NCBI GenBank assembly: GCA_910579105.1 | Contig: CAJTRT010000004.1 | Location: forward strand, 21,135 to 85,134 | Reading direction: 5' to 3' | DNA: 64,000 nt | Source of the DNA: an uncultured Muribaculaceae bacterium | GTDB taxonomy: Bacteria; Bacteroidota; Bacteroidia; Bacteroidales; Muribaculaceae | Shown: positions 35,048-43,826 of the stretch, piece by piece | How positions within the stretch are numbered: position 1 is the first letter of the stretch | Layout of the letters: each line of letters opens with the position of its first letter | Notes under the pieces: model-generated | Told to the model about the DNA's origin: nothing | The model's input: the letters and a program-made list of their open reading frames with translations, nothing else | The model's database searches: none | Made by a program: the position numbers and the translations under genes

Positions 35048-36460
35048 TTAGAACTTGAAATATTCCTTGGCGTTGCCGTAGCATACCTTGGCGACAATCT
35101 CCTTGCCGATGAAGTCAAGCTCGGAAGCGGGGAGGAGCCCCTGCTCGATGTCGTTGCCCAGGAGGTTGCAGAGGGTGCGGCGGAAATATTCGTGGCGGGG
35201 GTAGCTGAGGAACGAACGGGAGTCGGTGAGCATGCCGACGAAGCGGCTGAGCAGCCCGAGGTTGCTGAGGGCGGTCATCTGCTTCTCCATACCATCCTTC
35301 TGGTCGAGGAACCACCAGCCCGAACCGAACTGGATCTTGCCGGCGCCATAACGGCCGTCCTGGAAATTGCCGAGCATGGTTGCCACCAGCTCGTTGTCGC
35401 GGGGATTGAGGTTGTAGATGATCGTCTTGCCGAGCTTGTCGCGCGAGGCGAGCATGTCGAGGAACTTCGACATCTTCTTGGCCACGGTGAAGTCGCCGAT
35501 GGAGTCAAAGCCGGTGTCGGGACCGAGCTGCTTCATCATACGGGAGTTGTTGTTGCGTATGGCGCCGTAGTGGAACTGCTGCGTCCAGCCGGCGTCGTGA
35601 TCCATGATCGCGAATTCCACCATCATGGCGGTCTTGAACTTGGCAATCTCCTCAGCGGTAAGCTCCTGGCCGCCATACACCTTGTCGAAGATGGCCTCTA
35701 CCTCGGCGGGAGTATAGTCCTCGGCGTAGAATTCCTCGATGCCGTGGTCGCTCAGGCGGCAGCCGACTTCGGCGAAGAAGTCGTGGCGCTTCTGCAAAGC
35801 GGCGATCACGTCGGCGAACTTGCTGATTTTTACGCCGGAAACTTCGGCAAGGCGGTCGATGTATGCCTTGAAGTCAGCGGGAACCTCGACAGCCATAGCC
35901 TTGTCGGGGCGCCAGGTGGGGAGCATGCGCACCTGGAAGCCGTCCTGCTTGACTTTCAGGTGGTGCTCGAGGGAGTCAACGGGATCGTCGGTAGTGCAGA
36001 CGACCTCCACGTTGTAGTGCTTCATCAGGCCGCGTGCCGTGCGCTCGGGTGTCTGAAGCATGGCGGTGCAGTGGTCGTAGATTTCGCGGGCTGTGGAGGG
36101 ATTGAGGAGCTTGTCTACGCCGAAGGCGGTCTTCAGCTCGAGATGCGTCCAGTGGTACAGCGGGTTGCGCATGGTGTAGGGCACGGTCTCGGCCCATTTC
36201 TCGAACTTCTCCCAGTCGGTGGTGTCCTTGCCGGTGCAGAAACGCTCGTCAACACCGTTGGTGCGCATCGCGCGCCACTTGTAGTGGTCCCCCTCGAGCC
36301 ATATTTTCGAGAGGTTCTCGAACTTGTGGTCGGAAGCGACGTATTCGGGGATGAGGTGGCAATGGTAGTCGATGATGGGAAGCCCTTCGGCATAGTCGTG
36401 GTAGAGACGCACCGCCGCCGGGGTTTGCAGCAGGAAATCCGCGTCGTTGAATTTCTTCAT
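35048..36460 (-). CDS. uxaC: Glucuronate/galacturonate isomerase
   Basis: Isomerises D-galacturonate to D-tagaturonate (and glucuronate to fructuronate), first cytosolic step. 470 residues, amidohydrolase-like fold, the usual length. Visible: metal-site IIDYHCHLIPEY near the N-terminus, DHYKWRAMRTNGVDERF, WAETVPYTMRNPLYHWTHLELKTAFG, VEVVCTTDDPVDSLEHH, WRPDKAM, FHYGAIRNNN, KTIIYNLNPRDNELVATMLGNFQDG, and GMLTDSRSFLSYPRHEYFRR at the C-terminus. Located beside the hybrid regulator and upstream of exuT-uxaB-uxaA. Confidence 0.97.
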   Translation of the reverse strand: MKKFNDADFLLQTPAAVRLYHDYAEGLPIIDYHCHLIPEYVASDHKFENLSKIWLEGDHYKWRAMRTNGVDERFCTGKDTTDWEKFEKWAETVPYTMRNPLYHWTHLELKTAFGVDKLLNPSTAREIYDHCTAMLQTPERTARGLMKHYNVEVVCTTDDPVDSLEHHLKVKQDGFQVRMLPTWRPDKAMAVEVPADFKAYIDRLAEVSGVKISKFADVIAALQKRHDFFAEVGCRLSDHGIEEFYAEDYTPAEVEAIFDKVYGGQELTAEEIAKFKTAMMVEFAIMDHDAGWTQQFHYGAIRNNNSRMMKQLGPDTGFDSIGDFTVAKKMSKFLDMLASRDKLGKTIIYNLNPRDNELVATMLGNFQDGRYGAGKIQFGSGWWFLDQKDGMEKQMTALSNLGLLSRFVGMLTDSRSFLSYPRHEYFRRTLCNLLGNDIEQGLLPASELDFIGKEIVAKVCYGNAKEYFKF

Positions 36461-36668
36461 GGTTTGTGCTTTGTTAGGTTTGATCAGATTTATATCGTAA
36501 AATTACGAAATCTCCGCGACCCGCGGGCGGAATTTCCAATCCAAAAAGCACCTATATAATAAACACGAACGAAATTCCCCCATTTTACGGCAAAAAGCAC
36601 CCCGGCGGGGAGAGGAGAGGAAGCCGCTCGCTTACCCTCGCTCCACAGAACAGCTTAGCAAGGGGGGG

Positions 36669-36736
36669 GTAGGGACGCGGCGTGCCGCGTATAATCAGAA
36701 TCGCACCGGGTTATACGCGGCACGCCGCGTCCCTAC
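36669..36736. repeat. REPIN-like palindrome pair
   Basis: Left half from GTAG at 36669 (plus), right half ending CCCTAC at 36736 (minus), both stems ACGCGGC/GCCGCGT and intact. It lies 36 bases after the hybrid regulator stop. The rest of the 312-base gap up to uxaC holds two AAAAAGCACC stretches and a weak TAATTTTA -7 candidate; no gene is seen. Confidence 0.8.
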
Positions 36737-36772
36737 GGGAGGGAGATGCAGAAGGAATGAGAGAAGGAGGAG

Positions 36773-39700
36773 CTATTCGTCGGCGGCCTGCTGGCGGGCG
36801 GCCTGCTGGCGGTACTCCGAGGGGGTCATGCCGGTCTCTTTCTTGAAACACTTGGTGAAATACTTCGGGTCGGAGAAACCGATGCGGAAAGCGATCTGGG
36901 AGAAGTTCATCTTGCTGCGCGCGATCAGCTCTTCGGCTCGCTGCATGCGCATACGGCGCAGGAAATCCGACGGGGACATGCCCACAAGGGCCTTGATCTT
37001 CCCATAGAACACCGTACGCCCCATATTGACGGCTTCGGCAAGCTCCTCGATTTTGAGATCCTCGTCGGCTATATGCTCCTCCATGAATTTCAAGAGCTTA
37101 TCCATCATTTCCTGGTCGGCGTCGGCTATCTGGGGCGATTCCAGGCGCCACTCCCTGGAATGAGAGGAGGCGTTGTCGGACGACCCGGATATTTCGGACG
37201 CCTCAGACGCGGCGGCGGAAGAAGCGGAATCGGAAGAAGGCGCGGGATCACTCTTGGGATCCGGCTCGAGACCCGGCTCCTGGCTGGCGGCGCTGAAATT
37301 CTGGCCGATGTGCTCGAAGAAGTTCTGTTGCAGAATCTTGCGCTGGGTGCGTATCGAGGAAATCCTCTGGCGCAGGTATGTGGCGCTGAACGGCTTGGTT
37401 ATATAGTCGTCGACCCCCTCGCTCAGCCCTCTGACGCGGTCCTCGACGGAGGCGCGCGCAGAGAGGACGATTATGGGTATGTGGCTCAGCTGCTTGTTTT
37501 GCTTTATCCGCTGCACCATCGTCAGACCGTCCATCTCCGGCATCGTGACGTCGGTTATAATGAAATCGGGCTGTTCTTTCTCGGCTTTCTCAAGGCCGAC
37601 CGCGCCGTTTGGCGCGGAAATCACGTCGTACTGTACGGAAAGGATGTCGCAGAGGAACGAACGGAGGTCGTCGTTATCCTCTACCACGAGAATCTTCACC
37701 CTGGGGGCACCCGCTGGAGCGGATTGCGCCGGGGAAGAGAGGGTGGACGCCCGCTCGGCTTCCGCCTCGCGCACGTTGGCGGGCAGGGTGGACGCATTGA
37801 GGGATGACGAGGACGGAGAGGGAGCGGCGGAGGACGGAGAGGGAGCGGATGTGGAAGCCGGGCGGTATGGAACGGCCGGAACCTTGTCGTCGGTTATATA
37901 ATTGTGGTCAGAGGCGTTTGTCAGGATGCCGTTTACCATGCTGAGCATCTCCTGGGAGTTGCGGTGAACTTTCTCGAGATAGCCGCGCGCACGGTCTGAC
38001 AGGGGCTCTGTCTCCAGGACCTCGGCCACGGGACCGCCGATCAGCGTGAGCGGGGTCCGCAGCCGGTGGGAGGCGTTTATGAAGAACTGCTTTTCCTTCT
38101 GGCGCATCTGGTCGGCCATGGCGCTCTTTCGGTTGAGCACGAACAGGTAGCTCGCCAGCCACCCCACGACGAGGAAGATGCCGAAATAAATCAGCTTGGC
38201 CCAGTTCGACTCCCAGAAGTCGGGGTGGACCTCTATGGCCATCTCGCGTTCGTTGTCGAGCCAGACGCCGTTGCCGTCGGTGCTTTTCACCAGCAGTGTG
38301 TGTGTTCCCGGGCCGAGATGGTTGAAATGCGCGGTATGCGCCGTGCCGATATACGTCCAGTCGGGGTCGTCGGCGAGCTTGTAGGCGTACTGGATGTTTG
38401 AGTTGTCGCTGTAATCGAGCGCGGCGAAACTTATCGCGAAGTTGCGTTTCGCCCCCTGCACGTCGATTCGGCCGGGATTAAGCATCTGCTTCTTCTCGGG
38501 CTCGCCCTGGAACTGTATTCCGGTGAACACTATCCGGGGCACGTGGCTGCTCTTGGCAATCTCCTCAGGGTTCAGGAACACGACGCCCCCCATGGCTCCG
38601 AAGAGCAGTTTGCCGCTTTCGCTGGAAAACGCCGGGGCGGCCTCGGTGAAGGCCACGCTCCCCCCCATGTCGTTGCGGCCGTATACCGCGACGGTGTTGG
38701 AGGCCGGGGAGTAGACCAGGATACTTGTCTCGCGCACGATGTAGATGTTTCCGCCCGTGTCCTCGATCATGGAGAGTATGTTGCCCCCGATCATCGTGTT
38801 CTGTAGGAAGAAGAGATTGTCGCGCCCTTCCGCGCCGGCGCTGAATTTCAGCTGCGGCCGCAGCAGGTCCGCGGACTCAATCTTCTGCAACGAGCCTGCC
38901 ATTGTCGCGACATAGATGTCGCCCCGGGCGGTCACCAGCGCCTGGAGCACGTCGGCGGTCTGCAACGACGAGGGGTCGCCCGGCACGTGGACGCTCGGAT
39001 TGAACTTTATCTCGCGCGGTTTCTTGAACTCGTTTGAGAATGTCAGGAGCCCTCGGTGGGTCGACAGGAGCACCACCCCCTTGCCGTCGTGGGTCACGCG
39101 GCGCACGCGGGGAAACTTCGCCAGGGGGTAGTTTTTAAGCTCGTTGCCGGCGTGGAGGAACCTCACCCTGCCGCCGGGCTGCTTCTCGGCCTTGAGGAGG
39201 CCTCCACCGAACGACCCGATCCATATGTTTCCCTTCTCGTCCTGGTCAATGTCGTAGATCGTGTCGGTGGGAATCGAGTACGGGTCGGCCTTGGAGGCGC
39301 GGAAATGGCTGAACGAGCCGTCGGGGCGTATGAGGTATAGGCCGTCTCCCTTGGTCCCTACCCACACGTCCTTGTCGGCATCCTGGAACATGGCGTAAAT
39401 ATGGTTGGAGAACTTCGCGGGCACCTCGCTCTCGAACACGCGTCCCGACCCGTCGGGGTTCTCCCGCTTGGCGAGGTAGCCGTCGGGCGCGCCGTCGGCG
39501 CTGAAACGCCCCAGGACCCCGCCGCGCGAGCCTGCCAGGAACTTTCCGCCGTCGCATGGCATGAGGGCGCGCACCTCCTCGTTGATAACCAGCGGCGCAG
39601 TCTTGACGGTGTGGTTGTTGAAGCTGACAAGCGTGAGGTCGTGGGTCGTACCGATCCACATATTATGCTGCTTGTCGACAAAATACCGGTCTATTTCAGG

Positions 39701-40876
39701 TACGGCTGTGTATTTCAGGTGCGGCAGCAGGAAAGCCTGGGGCCTGACGCTGGCGGTCTCCTCGTCGTAGAAGCCGAAGCGCCCACCCTTAGGGGCGAGC
39801 CAGACGGTACCGAAGCGGTCCTCCACCCAGAGCGGTATCGTGCTCGTGGGAGCGTCGGTCTGCCCCGGGGCCACAGCCACCCTCCGGGCGGAAGCCACAG
39901 CCGGGTCGGTGAGCCACACGGCCCCGGCATCGGTAAAGGCCCATACGCGGCGGCGCGAGTCGACAAACACGTCGACAACGTTGTCGGCCTGGCTTCCGGC
40001 ACCGACCATTCTCCAGGAGGATCCGGAGAGGTCGCAGACCGCCACACCTCCGGGCACGGCGGCCACTATGCCGCCGCCGTCGAGTGGCTTCAGAGCGTTG
40101 ACGCGCCGGATGCCGGCACCGGCGGGCAACGGCATCGGCTTAAACGCCGCGTCGCCCTTCCTGTATGAAAAGAAGCTGCCGCAGGTGGTGGCGAAATAGG
40201 TCACATCCCCTACGACGGCCGGCTCCAGGAAATCTCCGGGACACGCCACCGACGTTCCGTAGAGCTGGACTCCGGCGTCGGTGAACACCCATTCGTTTCC
40301 GAGCGAGTCAAGGACCACCTTCAGCACGCGCGAAGCGCCCCCGCGGAGCTTGTCGCGGCCGTAGACCTCTACCGACGACGTGTCGACCGGCAACGCCGCC
40401 CTGACGCGTGTCGACGGGGCGAGCCCCTCGTCGATCATCCACATGTATTCCCCGGCGGGGTATATCTCGTGCAGGCGGCAGGCACGCCGCGTACGGCGGG
40501 TGATTGTCTCGTCGAGCGGCGTGAACCGGCTGACGACCGGGTCGAACACATAGGGCTTTCTGTCGTAGGTGAGGAGCCAAACCTTCCCCTCGCTGTCGGG
40601 TGTTATGTTCACGATGCGGCTGGACGTAAGCTCTCCGTGTCGCTCGCCGGAGCGGAAAGAGGCGAACCCGTAGCCGTCGAAATAGCTGAGGCCGTTCCAG
40701 GTGGCGATCCATATCAGGCCGTCGGGGCTCTGGACTACCTTGGAGATGCTGTTGGACGGCAGCCCGTCGCTGACGTTGAAGGTGCGCGTCCGGCAGAACG
40801 GCTGCCCCGCGGCCGCGGCCGCTGAGAGAAAAATGGCGAGTATGAATGATATCTGGCGGTACAGTGTTCGTTTCAT
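36773..40876 (-). CDS. Hybrid two-component regulator apparently lacking the HATPase domain
   Basis: 1367 residues in the HTCS layout: signal peptide 1-24; Reg_prop beta-propeller repeats about 30-720 (periplasmic sensor); Y_Y_Y domain about 790-870; membrane segment about 893-915; HisKA helix pair with His937 in ASHRLRTPLTLI; receiver about 1060-1175 with acceptor Asp1109 (TDVTMPEMDG) and Lys1161; AraC-type DNA-binding domain about 1255-1350. Between the HisKA end (about 988) and the receiver there are only about 70 residues, rich in Ser, Pro and Ala. No N, G1 or G2 boxes of the ATPase are present. The residue after the H-box His is Arg instead of the usual Glu. A second Ser-rich linker separates receiver and AraC. 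It should control the adjacent pectin genes; how it is phosphorylated, if at all, is open. Exact promoter at 40902-40932. Confidence 0.9.
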   Translation of the reverse strand: MKRTLYRQISFILAIFLSAAAAAGQPFCRTRTFNVSDGLPSNSISKVVQSPDGLIWIATWNGLSYFDGYGFASFRSGERHGELTSSRIVNITPDSEGKVWLLTYDRKPYVFDPVVSRFTPLDETITRRTRRACRLHEIYPAGEYMWMIDEGLAPSTRVRAALPVDTSSVEVYGRDKLRGGASRVLKVVLDSLGNEWVFTDAGVQLYGTSVACPGDFLEPAVVGDVTYFATTCGSFFSYRKGDAAFKPMPLPAGAGIRRVNALKPLDGGGIVAAVPGGVAVCDLSGSSWRMVGAGSQADNVVDVFVDSRRRVWAFTDAGAVWLTDPAVASARRVAVAPGQTDAPTSTIPLWVEDRFGTVWLAPKGGRFGFYDEETASVRPQAFLLPHLKYTAVPEIDRYFVDKQHNMWIGTTHDLTLVSFNNHTVKTAPLVINEEVRALMPCDGGKFLAGSRGGVLGRFSADGAPDGYLAKRENPDGSGRVFESEVPAKFSNHIYAMFQDADKDVWVGTKGDGLYLIRPDGSFSHFRASKADPYSIPTDTIYDIDQDEKGNIWIGSFGGGLLKAEKQPGGRVRFLHAGNELKNYPLAKFPRVRRVTHDGKGVVLLSTHRGLLTFSNEFKKPREIKFNPSVHVPGDPSSLQTADVLQALVTARGDIYVATMAGSLQKIESADLLRPQLKFSAGAEGRDNLFFLQNTMIGGNILSMIEDTGGNIYIVRETSILVYSPASNTVAVYGRNDMGGSVAFTEAAPAFSSESGKLLFGAMGGVVFLNPEEIAKSSHVPRIVFTGIQFQGEPEKKQMLNPGRIDVQGAKRNFAISFAALDYSDNSNIQYAYKLADDPDWTYIGTAHTAHFNHLGPGTHTLLVKSTDGNGVWLDNEREMAIEVHPDFWESNWAKLIYFGIFLVVGWLASYLFVLNRKSAMADQMRQKEKQFFINASHRLRTPLTLIGGPVAEVLETEPLSDRARGYLEKVHRNSQEMLSMVNGILTNASDHNYITDDKVPAVPYRPASTSAPSPSSAAPSPSSSSLNASTLPANVREAEAERASTLSSPAQSAPAGAPRVKILVVEDNDDLRSFLCDILSVQYDVISAPNGAVGLEKAEKEQPDFIITDVTMPEMDGLTMVQRIKQNKQLSHIPIIVLSARASVEDRVRGLSEGVDDYITKPFSATYLRQRISSIRTQRKILQQNFFEHIGQNFSAASQEPGLEPDPKSDPAPSSDSASSAAASEASEISGSSDNASSHSREWRLESPQIADADQEMMDKLLKFMEEHIADEDLKIEELAEAVNMGRTVFYGKIKALVGMSPSDFLRRMRMQRAEELIARSKMNFSQIAFRIGFSDPKYFTKCFKKETGMTPSEYRQQAARQQAADE

Positions 40877-40901
40877 GGTTCAAGCATAAGCTGATGCTGT
40901 G

Positions 40902-40932
40902 CAAATTTAGCAAAGATTGGCGGATATACAAA
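40902..40932 (-). promoter_or_regulatory. Promoter of the hybrid regulator gene
   Basis: On the minus strand TTTG (40932-40929), a 19-base spacer and TAAATTTG (40909-40902) match the Bacteroidota promoter consensus exactly. Leader about 20 bases. GCAAATTT, overlapping the -7 box, recurs at 40980-40987 and 41014-41021 in the same divergent gap. Confidence 0.8.
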
Positions 40933-41151
40933 ATGGCGTGCGTTAAAAGCGTGAAAAATTGTTATAACCCCGAAAATTGGCAAATTTTCCTCCACCCTCT
41001 TTATTATTTTTTAGCAAATTTGCACCCGTAAGACGGGCGCGCCGCCGTTGCCGGCGTCCCCTGACCTGATGATTCACCCCCCGCATGGAACCGCCGAGAG
41101 CGGGCCGCCGGGAACCTGCCATGGAAAATCAATCTAAAACCTAACTATATC

Positions 41152-42039
41152 ATGACTAAAAACCTTACCAGATTCCTGCTTCCGCTGGCCGTGGCCCTTA
41201 CCGGCTGCTCCCAGGGGGCAGACGAGCCCTCGGCACCGGGCACCGGCGACGAGGCTCCGAAGCAGAAAGTGGAGGTGGCGCTGTCGCGCGCCTCGGCCGA
41301 GGAGCTGCAGGCCGCTGGCATCTCCAAGTTCACGGTGTTCATCTACCATGTAAACCGCCGCGAGTACACGCTCGTAGAGCAGAAGGCGTGCGACGCGACC
41401 GAGGGCCGGTTCGCCGTCGATTTCCCGCTTGGCGAAACCTATGTTACCTTCGCCGTGGCCAACGCCGACAACTTCACCAATCCCGAGAGCTACAACGACA
41501 TCGCGGTCAACATCGACCCGATGGCGAAGCAGGACGTGTGGATTTCCTCCCCGACGCGCTTCTCGTCTGACAAGTCGTTCGAGACCCTCGACATCGCGCT
41601 CCGCCGCATGGTCGCCGCGGTCGAGTTCAAGACCGCCGAGGAGACCGCCGACATCGCCGCCACCGGCGACTTCGACCGCCTCGACGTGACATTCAACCAC
41701 ATCGCGACCTCCTACAAGGTGAACGGCGGAGAGGTCAACGACCAGTCGCTGACCCTCTCGCTCGACGCGGCGGCCGACTTCAAGGGCGGCTTCACCACAT
41801 TCCCCACCACGTCGCTCGCCGAGCACTCGACGCTGGTGATCGACTATTTCAAGGGGGGACAGAAGGTGAACACCTCGGCCTCCCCGCTGGAGACTTCCAT
41901 CAGCTACGAGGCGGCCAAGCGCTACACGATGACGGTCCCCGTAAAGCAGCCCGACTTCGTGGAGACCCCCTGGCGCTCGGCAACCCTGATTCCCGCCGGC
42001 GCGCGCATGAAGGTAACCGTGGAGGTTGCCCCCTTCTAA
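41152..42039 (+). CDS. Fimbrillin-like (FimB/Mfa2-type) lipoprotein
   Basis: 295 residues with a lipoprotein signal (lipobox LTGC near 16-19). The mature part is beta-rich and carries stretches typical of fimbrillin-anchor proteins: ISKFTVFIYHVNRREYT, LGETYVTFAVANADNF and a C-terminal strand region ending RMKVTVEVAPF. Similarity to the FimB/Mfa2 family is by pattern only. It is the first gene of the operon that continues with a beta-helix lipoprotein, SusC, SusD, a second beta-helix lipoprotein and GH43, with 22 bases to the next gene. A role as a surface glycan-binding or scaffold lipoprotein of the Sus-like complex is more likely here than a real fimbria, because no fimbrial shaft gene is present. 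Confidence 0.65.
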   Translation: MTKNLTRFLLPLAVALTGCSQGADEPSAPGTGDEAPKQKVEVALSRASAEELQAAGISKFTVFIYHVNRREYTLVEQKACDATEGRFAVDFPLGETYVTFAVANADNFTNPESYNDIAVNIDPMAKQDVWISSPTRFSSDKSFETLDIALRRMVAAVEFKTAEETADIAATGDFDRLDVTFNHIATSYKVNGGEVNDQSLTLSLDAAADFKGGFTTFPTTSLAEHSTLVIDYFKGGQKVNTSASPLETSISYEAAKRYTMTVPVKQPDFVETPWRSATLIPAGARMKVTVEVAPF

Positions 42040-42061
42040 ACCTTAAAACGATACCAGACCA

Positions 42062-43804
42062 ATGAATAGACAGTTCAAATACGGGGTGCTCGCCCTCCTG
42101 GCGGCCGCGAGCCTCTCGGCGTGCAAGGACGACGAGGTTTACAAGACCTCCGTCACCCGCGACATCGAGCTGACCCTCAACGGCCAGCCCTACAACGTGA
42201 ATTACGGGCAGGACGACGGTCACCCCAACCAGCGCATACTCTTCATATACCGCGACAACGGTTCCTACTTCGGAAACTACGGCACGAGCCACCGTTTCTC
42301 CTTAGGAGACGGGGAATACAAGATTATCGCCACCCAGCAGGTCGACACTATGCTGACGAAGATTCCCGCTTCGCTGGGCGATGTCGTATTCGACCAGGAC
42401 AAGGAGTGCAAGCTCCCCCTCGCTATCTCCGACCCGGTCAATTACAGCGCCGGCGGAAAGCTGAAAATAGCCATCAAGACCCGCACCGGCATGCTGCGCC
42501 TCAAGGCGCTCGACGCCAAGGCCGACAAGAGCTACACCAAAGTGAAGGCCGTGGTGACCACCCCGGTCAAGGGTTGGAAAGCCAGCTCCGCAAGCGTCGT
42601 TGTAGGCGAGCCTTACGACCTCGAACTGGTCAAGGCGACCGCGGGCGGCGTGGGCTACACGCAGGACGCCGTGCTCTTCGGCTCGGACAAGAACCCGGTG
42701 AACGTGCGCATCGACTACCTCGACGCTGACGACAACGTCGTGCGCTCGAAACCCTTCGCCGACGCGATCACCGTGCTCCCCAACGACACCACAGAGGTAA
42801 CCTTCAACCTCAACGACGAGAATGAGCGCGTCATCGTGAACTACAACATACAGATCGGCTCGCAGCGCTGGGAAGACAAGGAGATATTCCCCTCGGTGAA
42901 GGTCGACGTTCCCGACGGCTACACCTATGTGGCCCCCTCTGAAGACCTCACCGCCAAGATCACAGAGATCATGGAGGACGCTTCGGTAACCGAGGCCAGA
43001 ATCTTCCTCAAGGCCGACGCGGAATATTCAGTCAAGGAAACGGCGCTGAAAGGTTGGGGCAAATCGGTTCATCTGCTTGGCCAGACCCCCGGCTTCGGCC
43101 AGAAGCACGCCACGGTAAGCCTCGCCGACTACATCGACATGGCGGGTGACATCGACCACCTCTCATTCGAGAACATCAACTTCAAGCCGGCCAACCGTTT
43201 CTTCAACCCGCGCAACACGCAGTTCAACATCGGCACCGTCGAGTTCCTCAACTGCGACTTCGACAACTGGAACACCGGCATCCTATGGTACCAGACATCG
43301 AGCGCCGACCACCAGCAGACCGTCGGGACGATGCGCCTGAAAGACTGCCACCTGACGAACTACACCCCCGGCTCGAACAGCCTCTTCCGCCCGCAGACGC
43401 AGCGCCTGTCGTCGATTTCCAACTGGGAGATCAGCGGCTGCCTCTTCCACGGCAAGAACCTCTCGACCCGCAACGTGCTCATGAACAACATGACCAAGTG
43501 CGACGGGGCGGTAGACATCAAGATTACCAACAACATCTTCATGGCAGCCGCCGGCTCGACATTCACATGGTTCAACATCGACCTCGCGGCGGCTTCCTCG
43601 GCCTCCGTCACAGTGACTGGCAACACCCTCTCCGGCGCTTCGGCCACCAACGGCAAGGGCACGTTCCTGAAGCTCGCCGGCGCCACGGCCACGGCCTCGG
43701 GTAACACCCGCACCGCGGGCTACGCGATGGGCGCCTACGGCATCGACGAACCCGTCGAGACAGCGACCACCTATGAGGAGCTCCTCAACCAACAGAATCT
43801 CTAA
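42062..43804 (+). CDS. Surface lipoprotein with C-terminal beta-helix (SusE/F-position)
   Basis: 580 residues. Lipoprotein signal MNRQFKYGVLALLAAASLSAC; the Cys is followed by KDDE, which fits the Bacteroidota signal that sends lipoproteins to the cell surface. The N-terminal half (about 30-270) looks like two fimbrillin/Ig-type beta-sandwich domains. The C-terminal half (about 295-560) has the repeats of a right-handed beta-helix with inward Asn/Cys (FENINF, VEFLNCDF, MRLKDCHL, WEISGCLF, IKITNNIF, VTVTGNTL). This is like the DUF4957/DUF5123 proteins found in pectin loci. Beta-helices fit binding of homogalacturonan. Likely a surface glycan-binding protein. Confidence 0.75.
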   Translation: MNRQFKYGVLALLAAASLSACKDDEVYKTSVTRDIELTLNGQPYNVNYGQDDGHPNQRILFIYRDNGSYFGNYGTSHRFSLGDGEYKIIATQQVDTMLTKIPASLGDVVFDQDKECKLPLAISDPVNYSAGGKLKIAIKTRTGMLRLKALDAKADKSYTKVKAVVTTPVKGWKASSASVVVGEPYDLELVKATAGGVGYTQDAVLFGSDKNPVNVRIDYLDADDNVVRSKPFADAITVLPNDTTEVTFNLNDENERVIVNYNIQIGSQRWEDKEIFPSVKVDVPDGYTYVAPSEDLTAKITEIMEDASVTEARIFLKADAEYSVKETALKGWGKSVHLLGQTPGFGQKHATVSLADYIDMAGDIDHLSFENINFKPANRFFNPRNTQFNIGTVEFLNCDFDNWNTGILWYQTSSADHQQTVGTMRLKDCHLTNYTPGSNSLFRPQTQRLSSISNWEISGCLFHGKNLSTRNVLMNNMTKCDGAVDIKITNNIFMAAAGSTFTWFNIDLAAASSASVTVTGNTLSGASATNGKGTFLKLAGATATASGNTRTAGYAMGAYGIDEPVETATTYEELLNQQNL

Positions 43805-43826
43805 ACCTTAAGATCCATACATACCA

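Noticed and set aside
36773..40876. Frameshift as the cause of the missing ATPase domain in the hybrid regulator
   Set aside because: The distance between HisKA and receiver is too short in the DNA itself (about 210 bases) to hide an ATPase domain in another frame.
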